From Cyanobacteria bacterium SBLK (GTDB lineage Bacteria; Cyanobacteriota; Cyanobacteriia; Cyanobacteriales; Spirulinaceae), in NCBI GenBank assembly GCA_017746715.1, contig JAGHZQ010000078.1, positions 1 to 50,766 of the forward strand: a stretch of 50,766 nucleotides of DNA, written 5' to 3'. The translations under genes were made by a program, and so were the position numbers. Under the pieces are notes generated by a model, which saw only the letters and a list, made by a program, of their open reading frames with translations, searched no databases and was not told the origin of the DNA. Below are positions 33,388 to 40,759 of this stretch, one piece after another; position 1 is the stretch's first letter; each line of letters opens with the position of its first letter.

Positions 33388-34017
33388 CTAATCCAAAATA
33401 ACCGAGGAAAGGAAGGCCGCACCGATGCCGGAAATAGTAAATCCAGCAAAACGCAGGGCAAGGGCGGGTTGTTCGGCTACTTTTTTGAGGGCGAGATTGG
33501 CAATTTTAAAGGCAGCAAGGGCGATCGCCAGTTGAATGAGGGCAAATCCAACTAAATAGGCAACCAAGGGGGTCATTTCCGCTCCAACGATTGCTTCGCC
33601 ATAAGCATAACCGTGGAAAAGTCCGGCGATCGCGGCACTACCTGCCAGCCATGCCCAATTGGGACTTTCCTCAATAGCGAGGAAAACGCCAAAAGTCAGC
33701 ACCGATGCGGAAATCACCAATTCCGGGGCGGGAAGATCGAGACCGAAGAGATGGACGATCGTTCCCGCTACGGTGGCTAAAACAAAGGCAACGGGGAGAA
33801 AAATCCCTTGTTTGCCTTTTAGGGCAGCCAACAAGCCGATCGCGACGATAAAGGCGAAATGATCGGGGCCGATGATGGGGTGTCCCATCCCCGATAAAAT
33901 TCCCTCAATGAAATTGGCTGGAGTCTTACCGCCAAAGGGGTGATGGGCGATCGCGGGGGGGACGGCCAGCAAAAACAATGCGATCGCGCTTCCAAAAATG
34001 GGGATGCGTCCCGTCAT
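33388..34017 (-). CDS. hupE: HupE/UreJ family metal transporter, probable cobalt
   Basis: The 209-residue protein starts with a signal-like helix (IFGSAIALFLLAVPPAIA) followed by the family motif HHPFGGKTP, GMGHPIIGPDHFAF, and about six membrane helices. HupE/UreJ proteins carry nickel or cobalt. The reading frame is open for another 107 codons upstream, but that part is the cobalamin riboswitch; the true start is ATG 34017 (MTGRIPIFG). Control by the riboswitch points to cobalt uptake for vitamin B12, with cobW downstream. Confidence 0.9.
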   Translation of the reverse strand: MTGRIPIFGSAIALFLLAVPPAIAHHPFGGKTPANFIEGILSGMGHPIIGPDHFAFIVAIGLLAALKGKQGIFLPVAFVLATVAGTIVHLFGLDLPAPELVISASVLTFGVFLAIEESPNWAWLAGSAAIAGLFHGYAYGEAIVGAEMTPLVAYLVGFALIQLAIALAAFKIANLALKKVAEQPALALRFAGFTISGIGAAFLSSVILD

Positions 34018-34061
34018 GGAAGAGTTCTGAAACTTTCCGAAAATTTTCTCAAACACAATTT

Positions 34062-34255
34062 TGTCCTCGCAAATGCGTCTTTCATTTTTCTCTAAATGGG
34101 CGGGTATTCTGACTGAGAAACCGTTCTTTATCAAGATTTTGGTTTCATCACAGTTGCGGGACAGCGCCGGATTTGCACCGAGCTTTCCCCCTCGCGTTCG
34201 ATGGCTGCTCCCCATCGAAACCCACTTAGATTCATCACCATACCACGTTGCGATC
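34062..34255 (-). ncRNA. cobalamin (AdoCbl) riboswitch
   Basis: On the minus strand, in order: a 5' domain GGTATGGTGATGAATC, GTGGGTTTCGATGGGGAGC, then the conserved core AGCTCGGTGCAAATCC, GGCGCTGTCCCGCAACTGT, then CAGTCAGAATACCCGCC and ACGCATTTGCGAGGAC. These match the landmark elements of the cobalamin riboswitch, including the GCTGTCCCGC(A/C)ACTG block. It precedes the hupE start by about 45 bases. Binding of adenosylcobalamin probably represses hupE and perhaps cobW. The exact ends are estimated. Confidence 0.93.
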
Positions 34256-34403
34256 GCGACCAAATCTTGAGAAATGTTTTGTTTTTGGACAGTTGGGAAT
34301 CGCGAACAGAGGCGGAAAAACGGTATAATTAGAGGCAAATTTGCCCATTCGCGATCGCCCGTTACCGATTACCATTGCGATTATAGAGTTGGGGGGTTTG
34401 AAA

Positions 34404-35006
34404 ATGAAGGCACGATTTTTTCTTTTACGGTATTTATCTGTATGGGGAGTGTTGGGGATCGTTGCAGTTGCGATCGCTCCTCCGGCTTGGAGTTTGCCCG
34501 GTCAGCGTACGGAAACGGTAGCGGCATGGATTGCCGGAAATCCCACGTTACGCCCCGTAGAGAGCGATGGTTTGACGGTACGGCGCACCGATACCGCCGC
34601 CCAGCGTTTCGAGTTTCGAGCCTCGGTTTTTCCCCCGGGTCGCCTTAATTCTTTAGGAAATCCGGGGATTATTCGCAGCGAAAATTTTTCCCTCTACGAC
34701 CTCATTAATGGGGTGTCCGTGCCTAGATTGGAAGAAGCGCTACGAGTCATTTACGGATTGGACATTTACAGCGATTACCAAAATGCACAAATTGTTCGCG
34801 TTTATCCTTCTGCTGAAACTTTAGAAATGTCTCGGCGTTTGAATCTACCCGGTTTGGGGGGAAGAGAAGGGGAATTGCGATCGGGTATTCGCTTTGCCTA
34901 TTGGCTGGAATTAACCACCAATGAAGATGGCGGTTCTCATAGCGGACAAGTCACTGTTTTCTTAAAAGAAGATTTACAAAAAATGATAAGAGAATTGAAT
35001 TATTGA
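34404..35006 (+). CDS. secreted protein of unknown function
   Basis: The 200-residue protein has a signal peptide (MKARFFLLRYLSVWGVLG...AIAPPAWS) and a mature part with LEEALRVIYGLDIYSDYQNAQIV and a C-terminal YWLELTTNEDGGSHSGQVTVFLKE strand region. No catalytic motif is recognised. I use ATG 34404, where the signal peptide begins; 21 upstream in-frame residues lie outside it. The start lies 387 bases from hupE on the opposite strand. No family is assigned. Confidence 0.75.
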   Translation: MKARFFLLRYLSVWGVLGIVAVAIAPPAWSLPGQRTETVAAWIAGNPTLRPVESDGLTVRRTDTAAQRFEFRASVFPPGRLNSLGNPGIIRSENFSLYDLINGVSVPRLEEALRVIYGLDIYSDYQNAQIVRVYPSAETLEMSRRLNLPGLGGREGELRSGIRFAYWLELTTNEDGGSHSGQVTVFLKEDLQKMIRELNY

Positions 35007-35037
35007 ACGATCGCAAACAACCCACAACCCATAAAAT

Positions 35038-35228
35038 TCAGTGCAAAATTCCTTCGGCCGTTAATTCGAGTTCGGGACAAGTTGGGGAAATAATGCGATC
35101 GCTTCCCGTAAATTCTTCGGCATCGTACAATCCTTCCACTAGCGTATAAATCATCACTCGACGCTCGAGAGGATCGACAATCCAATTGCAATTTGTTTGG
35201 ACACCCCATTGCGATTCTCCTCTTATTC
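35038..35228 (-). pseudogene. Uma2-family nuclease, C-terminal remnant
   Basis: On the minus strand a frame ending at TGA 35038-35040 reads ...CNWIVDPLERRVMIYTLVEG, LYDAEEFTGSDRIISP and TCPELELTAEGILH. This is the C-terminal third of an Uma2/DUF820 restriction-like nuclease (the WIVDP segment is diagnostic). The rest of the gene is absent: on its 5' side the remnant runs into the stop of the YbjN-like gene (35238). A different overlapping frame on this strand starts MGCPNKLQL but has no protein character. Confidence 0.7.
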
Positions 35229-35237
35229 TAATGGAAA

Positions 35238-36251
35238 CTAGGTCAGAGAAAATTCGGGATTGTCGATCGCTTCTTCTGGCGTAGCTTCCTCCATCAAAAC
35301 CATGAGAATGCTGTTGTAATATTGCTCCAATTTGAAAATATTACTCACAAATAACTGTTTCATCAAGGCTTTGGAAAAGCGATCGCCTTCTAAATCGATG
35401 GAAGTGCGAAAGCGAATTTCTCCGGTTTCGTAACTGAGATCGAAATTCCCAATCGAAGTATTGTAGTTAATTCGCGCAATTAACTCTGCAATTGCCCCAT
35501 ATTGTTTCGGTCGGGCTTTAAGTGGAAAAATGCTATAAATCAGGCACAATCGTTGCTCTTCATCGATCTCGCAATAACAATTCCACGTTCCCGGTCGCCC
35601 TGGAATCGAGAGAGCAATAATTTCGTCTTCTTCGTCAATGTGAGCGTTCAATCCTTCTTCTTGGAAGAAACTCGACGCAATTAAGAAAATTTCTCCACTC
35701 CCCTCTTCTTCGATATCTTCGCGTTCTTCTTGTCGTTCAAAATAATACCCCCATTCGGTTTTGCCGCCTCGTTTCATGACTAAAGCAATTTCCATATCAT
35801 CGGGGACGGATATATCTTGCTGTACGAAAATAGCATACCAATTTTCCGTGTTGAGAAAAGGTGTTTCGTTGAGACTTTGTTCGAGAGTAATAAGATAGCG
35901 AGCGACGAGGGCAGCAACGGTATTTTCATCATCGGGGAAGCGATCGCGGGCTTCTTGCAGCAAGCGCGTTACGAGTTCTCGCTTTAAGGCCGTTTCGATT
36001 TCGACTTCTTCATCATCTTCTAAACCCTTGGGGAGAAAATCCTCTCCAGTTTCTCCGTCCAAACCCAATAATTTCTTGGCCTCGATATTCTTGTAAACCC
36101 GAGCAGAAGTGCTGAAAGTCATCGTACATCGTTTTAACATTTTATCGAGGCGATCGAGGGCAACTTGTTTGAGTTGAACCGTCAAAAGTTGTCCTTCACT
36201 CGTTCTCAAGGCAATGGGGCGATCGAGTTCGATGGAATCGGAAATAAACAT
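35238..36251 (-). CDS. protein with YbjN-like C-terminal domain
   Basis: The 337-residue acidic protein has an N-terminal region (1-130) with CTMTFSTSARVY and many Glu/Asp, a central region with NTENWYAIFVQQD, and a C-terminal part (about 225-325; NYNTSIGNFDLSYETGEIRFRTSIDL) that resembles the YbjN family. That fold is shared with type III secretion chaperones. It lies 150 bases downstream of the DUF4157 gene on the same strand, so a chaperone or partner role is conceivable but unproven. I cannot name it more precisely. Confidence 0.65.
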   Translation of the reverse strand: MFISDSIELDRPIALRTSEGQLLTVQLKQVALDRLDKMLKRCTMTFSTSARVYKNIEAKKLLGLDGETGEDFLPKGLEDDEEVEIETALKRELVTRLLQEARDRFPDDENTVAALVARYLITLEQSLNETPFLNTENWYAIFVQQDISVPDDMEIALVMKRGGKTEWGYYFERQEEREDIEEEGSGEIFLIASSFFQEEGLNAHIDEEDEIIALSIPGRPGTWNCYCEIDEEQRLCLIYSIFPLKARPKQYGAIAELIARINYNTSIGNFDLSYETGEIRFRTSIDLEGDRFSKALMKQLFVSNIFKLEQYYNSILMVLMEEATPEEAIDNPEFSLT

Positions 36252-36401
36252 TGCAATCTAAAATATGGGTTGCATTATGACGAGATGACTTTGACTTTAT
36301 CAAAGCGATCGCACAAACTTCATGGTTTGAGTTAGCATTATTTTAGCAAAATAAGAAACAAAATAGCGCGATCTCAAAGTCGTAGAGATCGCACTTGCCA
36401 A

Positions 36402-39400
36402 TTACTCTTCAGCATCCTCATCTTTTTTGAAAATCTTATCGTATTTCTCTTTCATTGCTTCGTTTCCATCTTTAATCATCTCTTTCTCATACGTCTTCAT
36501 GCGATCGGGAGTTCCCCAGAGACGAATGTAACCTTTCATATAATGATCGAAGGCCTCTTTATTTTTGAAGTCCACACCCAAAATCTCATATCGTTTCTTA
36601 GCCTTATCTAGCACGGGAAATCCAGACCATGCACCTTTTTTCTGTTCCCATTTGAAGGAGAAAATTCGATGGGTAAACTCAAAACCCACATAAGACTGTT
36701 TGAATCCGTCGAGAAAATTCTTTAACGCCGTACCGTCGGCATCTTTTCCCTCTTTGCGATCGTATATTTTTTGGAATTTTGTCGAATCCTCCTGTACTCC
36801 CGATAAATCTATTTTCTGTTTTGATTTGCCGACCATTTCGATATGAGCTTCTGCTTTTGATTTGCGATCCTTAGAAACTCTTCGATCGCCAGCTTTCATT
36901 TTGTCAAGTCGCTCATTTTCATCTTCTGCTTTTTTGACCGCTTCTTCCCCTGCTTTAGTTTCTTTAATGATATCTTCCTCATCTTTCGTTGCCTCTGCAA
37001 TAACGGCTTTTGCTTCTGCCACATCAAAGTCCCCATCCGCTTTCTTGGCGGCCATTTCAGCATGGAGCACGGTTTTCTTCACGTTGTCGATCGCAAGGAG
37101 TTTTGCCTCTGCTGCTTCCGCTTTTTTAGCGGCGACGGGTATTGCTTTCAGTGCCTTTTCTTTGTCTTCCCCCTTCGCGGCTTCTTTGGCTACAGCACTG
37201 CTAGAAGGAAGCTCTTCGCCAATTTTAAATCGGAGTTGCGCCCCCGCACCAATCTCGGCATTCGAGTTATCTCTGAGGGCCATTCCCAAAGCTCCCAAGG
37301 CAAGTAGTGCCGGTTGAGTCACCAGCGAACCCTTTGCACCCGTGACCGGACCTTTTTCTTTGGCTTCAGCATCTTTTTGGGCCTTATCATTCATCATGCG
37401 ATAGAGGGACTTGATTAAACTAAAAGCAGCTCCACCCCCGGCGATCGCATAACCAACCGTTGCAGAGTGAGTTTTGCCGCCTTTGCCAAATCCACCCAGC
37501 CCGATTTTGACTTCTAATTCTCGCTTGCGGAGTTCCCTTTTACCAATTTTTGTATCGCCGTTATCTGCCCCCACATCTCGCAAATATTCCCATTTCCCAC
37601 CCAAGCCAATATGGGCTTTCCCGCCCCCTCCAGAAGCATTACCCGGTCCAAAGGCACATTCAGCACCCGCTTTGAGTAAGTAGCGATGCGCGCCGGCCCC
37701 TTTTTGTTTGCTCGAGTGACCGTCATCCTTGCTCTTTCGGGTGGCAGCTCGATATTTGCCACTGCCTTCCCAGATATCTTCCTCGTTTTCACCTTTCCCT
37801 TTGAATTTTTTGATTTCCACGAGGGCGCCTCGAGCTTTAAGGGTTTCTAGATTCCAGCGTTTCCCCGTATAAGCGGCGGCTTCAAATTTCCCTTTAGCCG
37901 AAGCCAAGCCAACATCTCCACCCACTTCCGCATAAGCGCGAGCCAATCCTCCCGTTTCTACATAGGCTTTCTTGGCATCGTCATCGGCAGCACCAAAGGT
38001 TGTCTCTTCAACACTCTCAGCCCAAGATTCCGCAACAGAGCGCTTGCCGCCCCCCCACATGAAACTCGCTATCTTCTCGAGGCCTGCTTCTACGAAATGT
38101 TGGCGCATCCCATAGGAAACAAGCTGAGCGCAATTTTGGGCGGTATGGCCCGTCACTTCTGTATAAAAACCAGCACCCAGATTGGCTTTTACAGTAACAG
38201 CAGTATCTTTATGGCTAAGACCTGCATGGATGACAAAATGATTGTAAACTTTATGTTCTTTTTGGTCTTTACGCTCCGCATCAATTTTTAAATGAAAGCC
38301 CACTGTTGCCAAACCTGTCGGTTCTACCGGAAAAGCCAATTCCATTTCAAATTTGCCTTTATCACCAACAGTTCCCGCTAGGGCATTAATCACCATGGGG
38401 TAAACCACTCTGAAGAAAAATCCGCAATCCCCGCTATAGTTTTTCTTGATTTTTTTCAGCAGTGCTTGTTGGCGCATTCTCATGAGAATTGCGTCATCGG
38501 TCGGAGCGCCTTGGCCGAGAGATGCAGTGGCTTTAGATCCCAGCATTCCCAGCACGCTGGCATTGACTTCAAAGATCGAACTGATTCCCGTTGCCACCAT
38601 CAAGCGTCTTTGCGTCCAGTAAACGGACTTGTACGTGCTTTCCAAGCTACTTTTTTGTAGGGCTTTGAGGGTGTCTTCTTCTACGACAGGACCGCTTCCG
38701 AGGGCTTTTGCGTCTTCTTGGACGGATGCTTTGACGACGGGCTGATACTTCTTCAGCCACAAATCCATGATGATAATGGCTTGGTTAAAGTAATCATTGG
38801 CAATTTCCTGTTTTGCCTCTTGTCCCATTTTGTCATCTTTGAGGATTTTGACGGCTCTCGTTAGCAGTCGATCGACCTGCGTCAGCTTCTCTCCTCGCTT
38901 TCTCAGCGTGCCCTTGCTGGTTAACTTCCGGAAATCCAATGTTATTTTTTCAAGATCCCGCTTGGGTATGGTTGTGGGATCTTTAATCTTTTTAGCAACG
39001 TGCTTGTCATATTTTTTCTCTAACTTCGCGTATTTCTTTTTGGCTTTTTTGTCGTCTCCAGCCAGATCGGCAAGATCTGGATCTTTGTGAGCGCCAATCA
39101 ATGCGAGGACTTGACCCCGGATACTTTGCTCGTCAGATTCTTTGTCTGCAGCTTCTACGTCTTCTGCCGATTTCTGGGTTAAGGTGGTTTCGTATCTTTT
39201 ATATTCTTGTTCGACTAAAGCATCTAAATACTGGTTGCGAAAAAGTGTAATGACGCTCACCATTTCTTGTGCCGGCTGGCTGATATGAGCGGCATTATTC
39301 CTTGCTTTTTTCTCTTGACGTTTTTGTTTGAGAACGAGTACGTTATGGGCTTTTTCTAAGAATAGATAGCTTTCCGGCTTCTCTTTTGTGGCGATGTACC

Positions 39401-40286
39401 CTTTCAAGAGCTTTCTGGTTAATTCAATGGAGGTACTCTCGAGTTTCCAAAATTTCAGAGATGAAACTCCCAAGCTGGCAACGGTTTTCAGGTCATCCGT
39501 CTCGGAAATCGTGCCGTGAAAGCGTTTGGTAAACTCACCGAGAACATCTCGCTGAATCCAACCTTCTGGCGCTCGGCTAACCTGCAAGGGCGATCGCTGC
39601 ACTTCTTCCATAGTCGAGGCCGCGCCTTGTTGTAAGGTGTGAGTGAGTTCGTGGGCAATCAACGCATCGCCTTGACGAGTACCGGGATTGAATTCTCCTT
39701 GTTTGAAGAAAATATGATTTTGATTGGTAAAAGCGCGAGAAGAGAGACTGCGGTTGAGCCGATCGCTTTCTCCTCCAGTGTGGATTTTAATATTGCTGAA
39801 ATTAGCACCCATCGCACTTTCGTAGCGATTGCGATCGGGTAATTCGCTTCCACCACTTTTGGCGCTGGAAAGGCTCTGTTCGAGTGCTTTTGATGCCGTC
39901 CCCGCACCTTTGCCCCCATCGCGCTGCAGGTTGTAAGCTAGGGGTTTTAAGCGAACGCCTTCATCGTCGCTGTTATTCTCGCCCACTCCTATCGCGCCCG
40001 AATTGCCACTGCTATACAGGCGCTGTACTGTTTCTTTCGCCACGCGATCGGCTTCCTGCTCGTATTTGTCTCCTGGGACTCCCACGGTTAAATCAGTTTG
40101 TACTTCCGGTGGCGGTGCGATCGCGCCCATGACATTATCTATCATTGCTCCGGCTTTAGTCCCGAAATGCTCGTTGCCAATGGTTACATTCTCTTGCGTG
40201 GGTTGAGTAGCAGGATGCGATTTAGATTGTTGTTGAATCGCGAGAATGGTTTTTGAGGTAGCGGTGTGGGTCGATTGTTTGTGCAT
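36402..40286 (-). CDS. large DUF4157 (eCIS core domain) protein with putative metallopeptidase motif
   Basis: The 1294-residue protein has a polar N-terminus with the repeat-like QPTQENVTIGNEHFGTKAG, then a DUF4157 domain (about 130-222): GANFSNIKIHTG, AFTNQNHIFF, and HELTH at 212-216, the HExxH zinc motif typical of this domain. DUF4157 is common in cargo and toxin proteins of extracellular contractile injection systems. The rest shows no known domain. It has a helical part (250-580), a Gly/Ala-rich part (about 770-960), an Ala/Lys/Glu-rich coiled coil (about 1020-1150) and a final charged helical tail. There is no signal peptide. No sheath, tube or baseplate gene is in the window. A remnant of a second copy lies upstream. 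Confidence 0.8.
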   Translation of the reverse strand: MHKQSTHTATSKTILAIQQQSKSHPATQPTQENVTIGNEHFGTKAGAMIDNVMGAIAPPPEVQTDLTVGVPGDKYEQEADRVAKETVQRLYSSGNSGAIGVGENNSDDEGVRLKPLAYNLQRDGGKGAGTASKALEQSLSSAKSGGSELPDRNRYESAMGANFSNIKIHTGGESDRLNRSLSSRAFTNQNHIFFKQGEFNPGTRQGDALIAHELTHTLQQGAASTMEEVQRSPLQVSRAPEGWIQRDVLGEFTKRFHGTISETDDLKTVASLGVSSLKFWKLESTSIELTRKLLKGYIATKEKPESYLFLEKAHNVLVLKQKRQEKKARNNAAHISQPAQEMVSVITLFRNQYLDALVEQEYKRYETTLTQKSAEDVEAADKESDEQSIRGQVLALIGAHKDPDLADLAGDDKKAKKKYAKLEKKYDKHVAKKIKDPTTIPKRDLEKITLDFRKLTSKGTLRKRGEKLTQVDRLLTRAVKILKDDKMGQEAKQEIANDYFNQAIIIMDLWLKKYQPVVKASVQEDAKALGSGPVVEEDTLKALQKSSLESTYKSVYWTQRRLMVATGISSIFEVNASVLGMLGSKATASLGQGAPTDDAILMRMRQQALLKKIKKNYSGDCGFFFRVVYPMVINALAGTVGDKGKFEMELAFPVEPTGLATVGFHLKIDAERKDQKEHKVYNHFVIHAGLSHKDTAVTVKANLGAGFYTEVTGHTAQNCAQLVSYGMRQHFVEAGLEKIASFMWGGGKRSVAESWAESVEETTFGAADDDAKKAYVETGGLARAYAEVGGDVGLASAKGKFEAAAYTGKRWNLETLKARGALVEIKKFKGKGENEEDIWEGSGKYRAATRKSKDDGHSSKQKGAGAHRYLLKAGAECAFGPGNASGGGGKAHIGLGGKWEYLRDVGADNGDTKIGKRELRKRELEVKIGLGGFGKGGKTHSATVGYAIAGGGAAFSLIKSLYRMMNDKAQKDAEAKEKGPVTGAKGSLVTQPALLALGALGMALRDNSNAEIGAGAQLRFKIGEELPSSSAVAKEAAKGEDKEKALKAIPVAAKKAEAAEAKLLAIDNVKKTVLHAEMAAKKADGDFDVAEAKAVIAEATKDEEDIIKETKAGEEAVKKAEDENERLDKMKAGDRRVSKDRKSKAEAHIEMVGKSKQKIDLSGVQEDSTKFQKIYDRKEGKDADGTALKNFLDGFKQSYVGFEFTHRIFSFKWEQKKGAWSGFPVLDKAKKRYEILGVDFKNKEAFDHYMKGYIRLWGTPDRMKTYEKEMIKDGNEAMKEKYDKIFKKDEDAEE

Positions 40287-40516
40287 GAGATCGATCGCTT
40301 CAGGGAAACAGGCTGCTTTGAATTTTCATAATATGCTTTTTCCCAAAACTTCTGCCTTAGACTTTTGTCTAGTTTTTCTCTAGCGCTTACTCCGAGTTTA
40401 ATTTTGGGTTAACAAAGCATTATCAAATCATCGATGATTGACCAGTGTGCTCGACGATAGGTTTACATCTTGGAGATACCTCCTATCAATCTTCAGTGAC
40501 TTTCTGTAAATGGTAT

Positions 40517-40597
40517 TAGTCTCGAAATACTCGTTTCCTATGATTTCCGTCTCTTGTATGCAGTAAGTAGCAGGATTAGATTTATATCTTTGTTGAA
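40517..40597 (-). pseudogene. remnant of a second DUF4157-protein 5' end
   Basis: Positions 40517-40596 align without gaps to 40157-40236 inside the DUF4157 gene, with 61 of 80 bases identical and a constant offset of 360. On the minus strand the remnant reads QQRYKSNPATYCIQET and IIGNEYFET, against QQQSKSHPATQPTQEN and TIGNEHFGT in the intact protein. It has no open frame on either side. Confidence 0.75.
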
Positions 40598-40617
40598 AGG
40601 ATTTGCGAAGAAGTCTC

Positions 40618-40656
40618 TAAAAAAAAGAATTGTCTTATTCAGACAACTCTTTTTTT
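40618..40656. terminator. bidirectional Rho-independent terminator
   Basis: AAAAAAAGA-TTGTCT pairs with AGACAA-TCTTTTTTT: a stem with T runs on both strands. It lies between pgm and the DUF4157 region, which are both on the minus strand, and so should end pgm transcription. Confidence 0.75.
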
Positions 40657-40705
40657 GTTATTCCGGGCAGAAGAGAGATAACCGTAAATATTTCTAATGA
40701 TTTTT

Positions 40706-40752
40706 TGTGAGAAAGGGTGCGCCACTTCATTAGAGAACACCCTATTTTTTTT
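40706..40752. terminator. GGGTG/CACCC hairpin with T run beside the pgm stop
   Basis: GGGTG and CACCC enclose an 18-base loop and, on the plus strand, are followed by eight T. The last bases lie close to the pgm stop at 40760. It resembles the hairpin at 30966-30997. Confidence 0.5.
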
Positions 40753-40759
40753 CTTAAAT

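Noticed and set aside
35000..35209. 69-codon minus-strand frame starting MGCPNKLQL
   Set aside because: The neighbouring frame reads as an Uma2 C-terminus with clear family motifs, so this one is a shadow of the remnant.
36862..37317. 151-codon Ser/Ala-rich plus-strand frame
   Set aside because: It is the antisense of the Ala/Lys/Glu-rich coiled coil of the DUF4157 protein.
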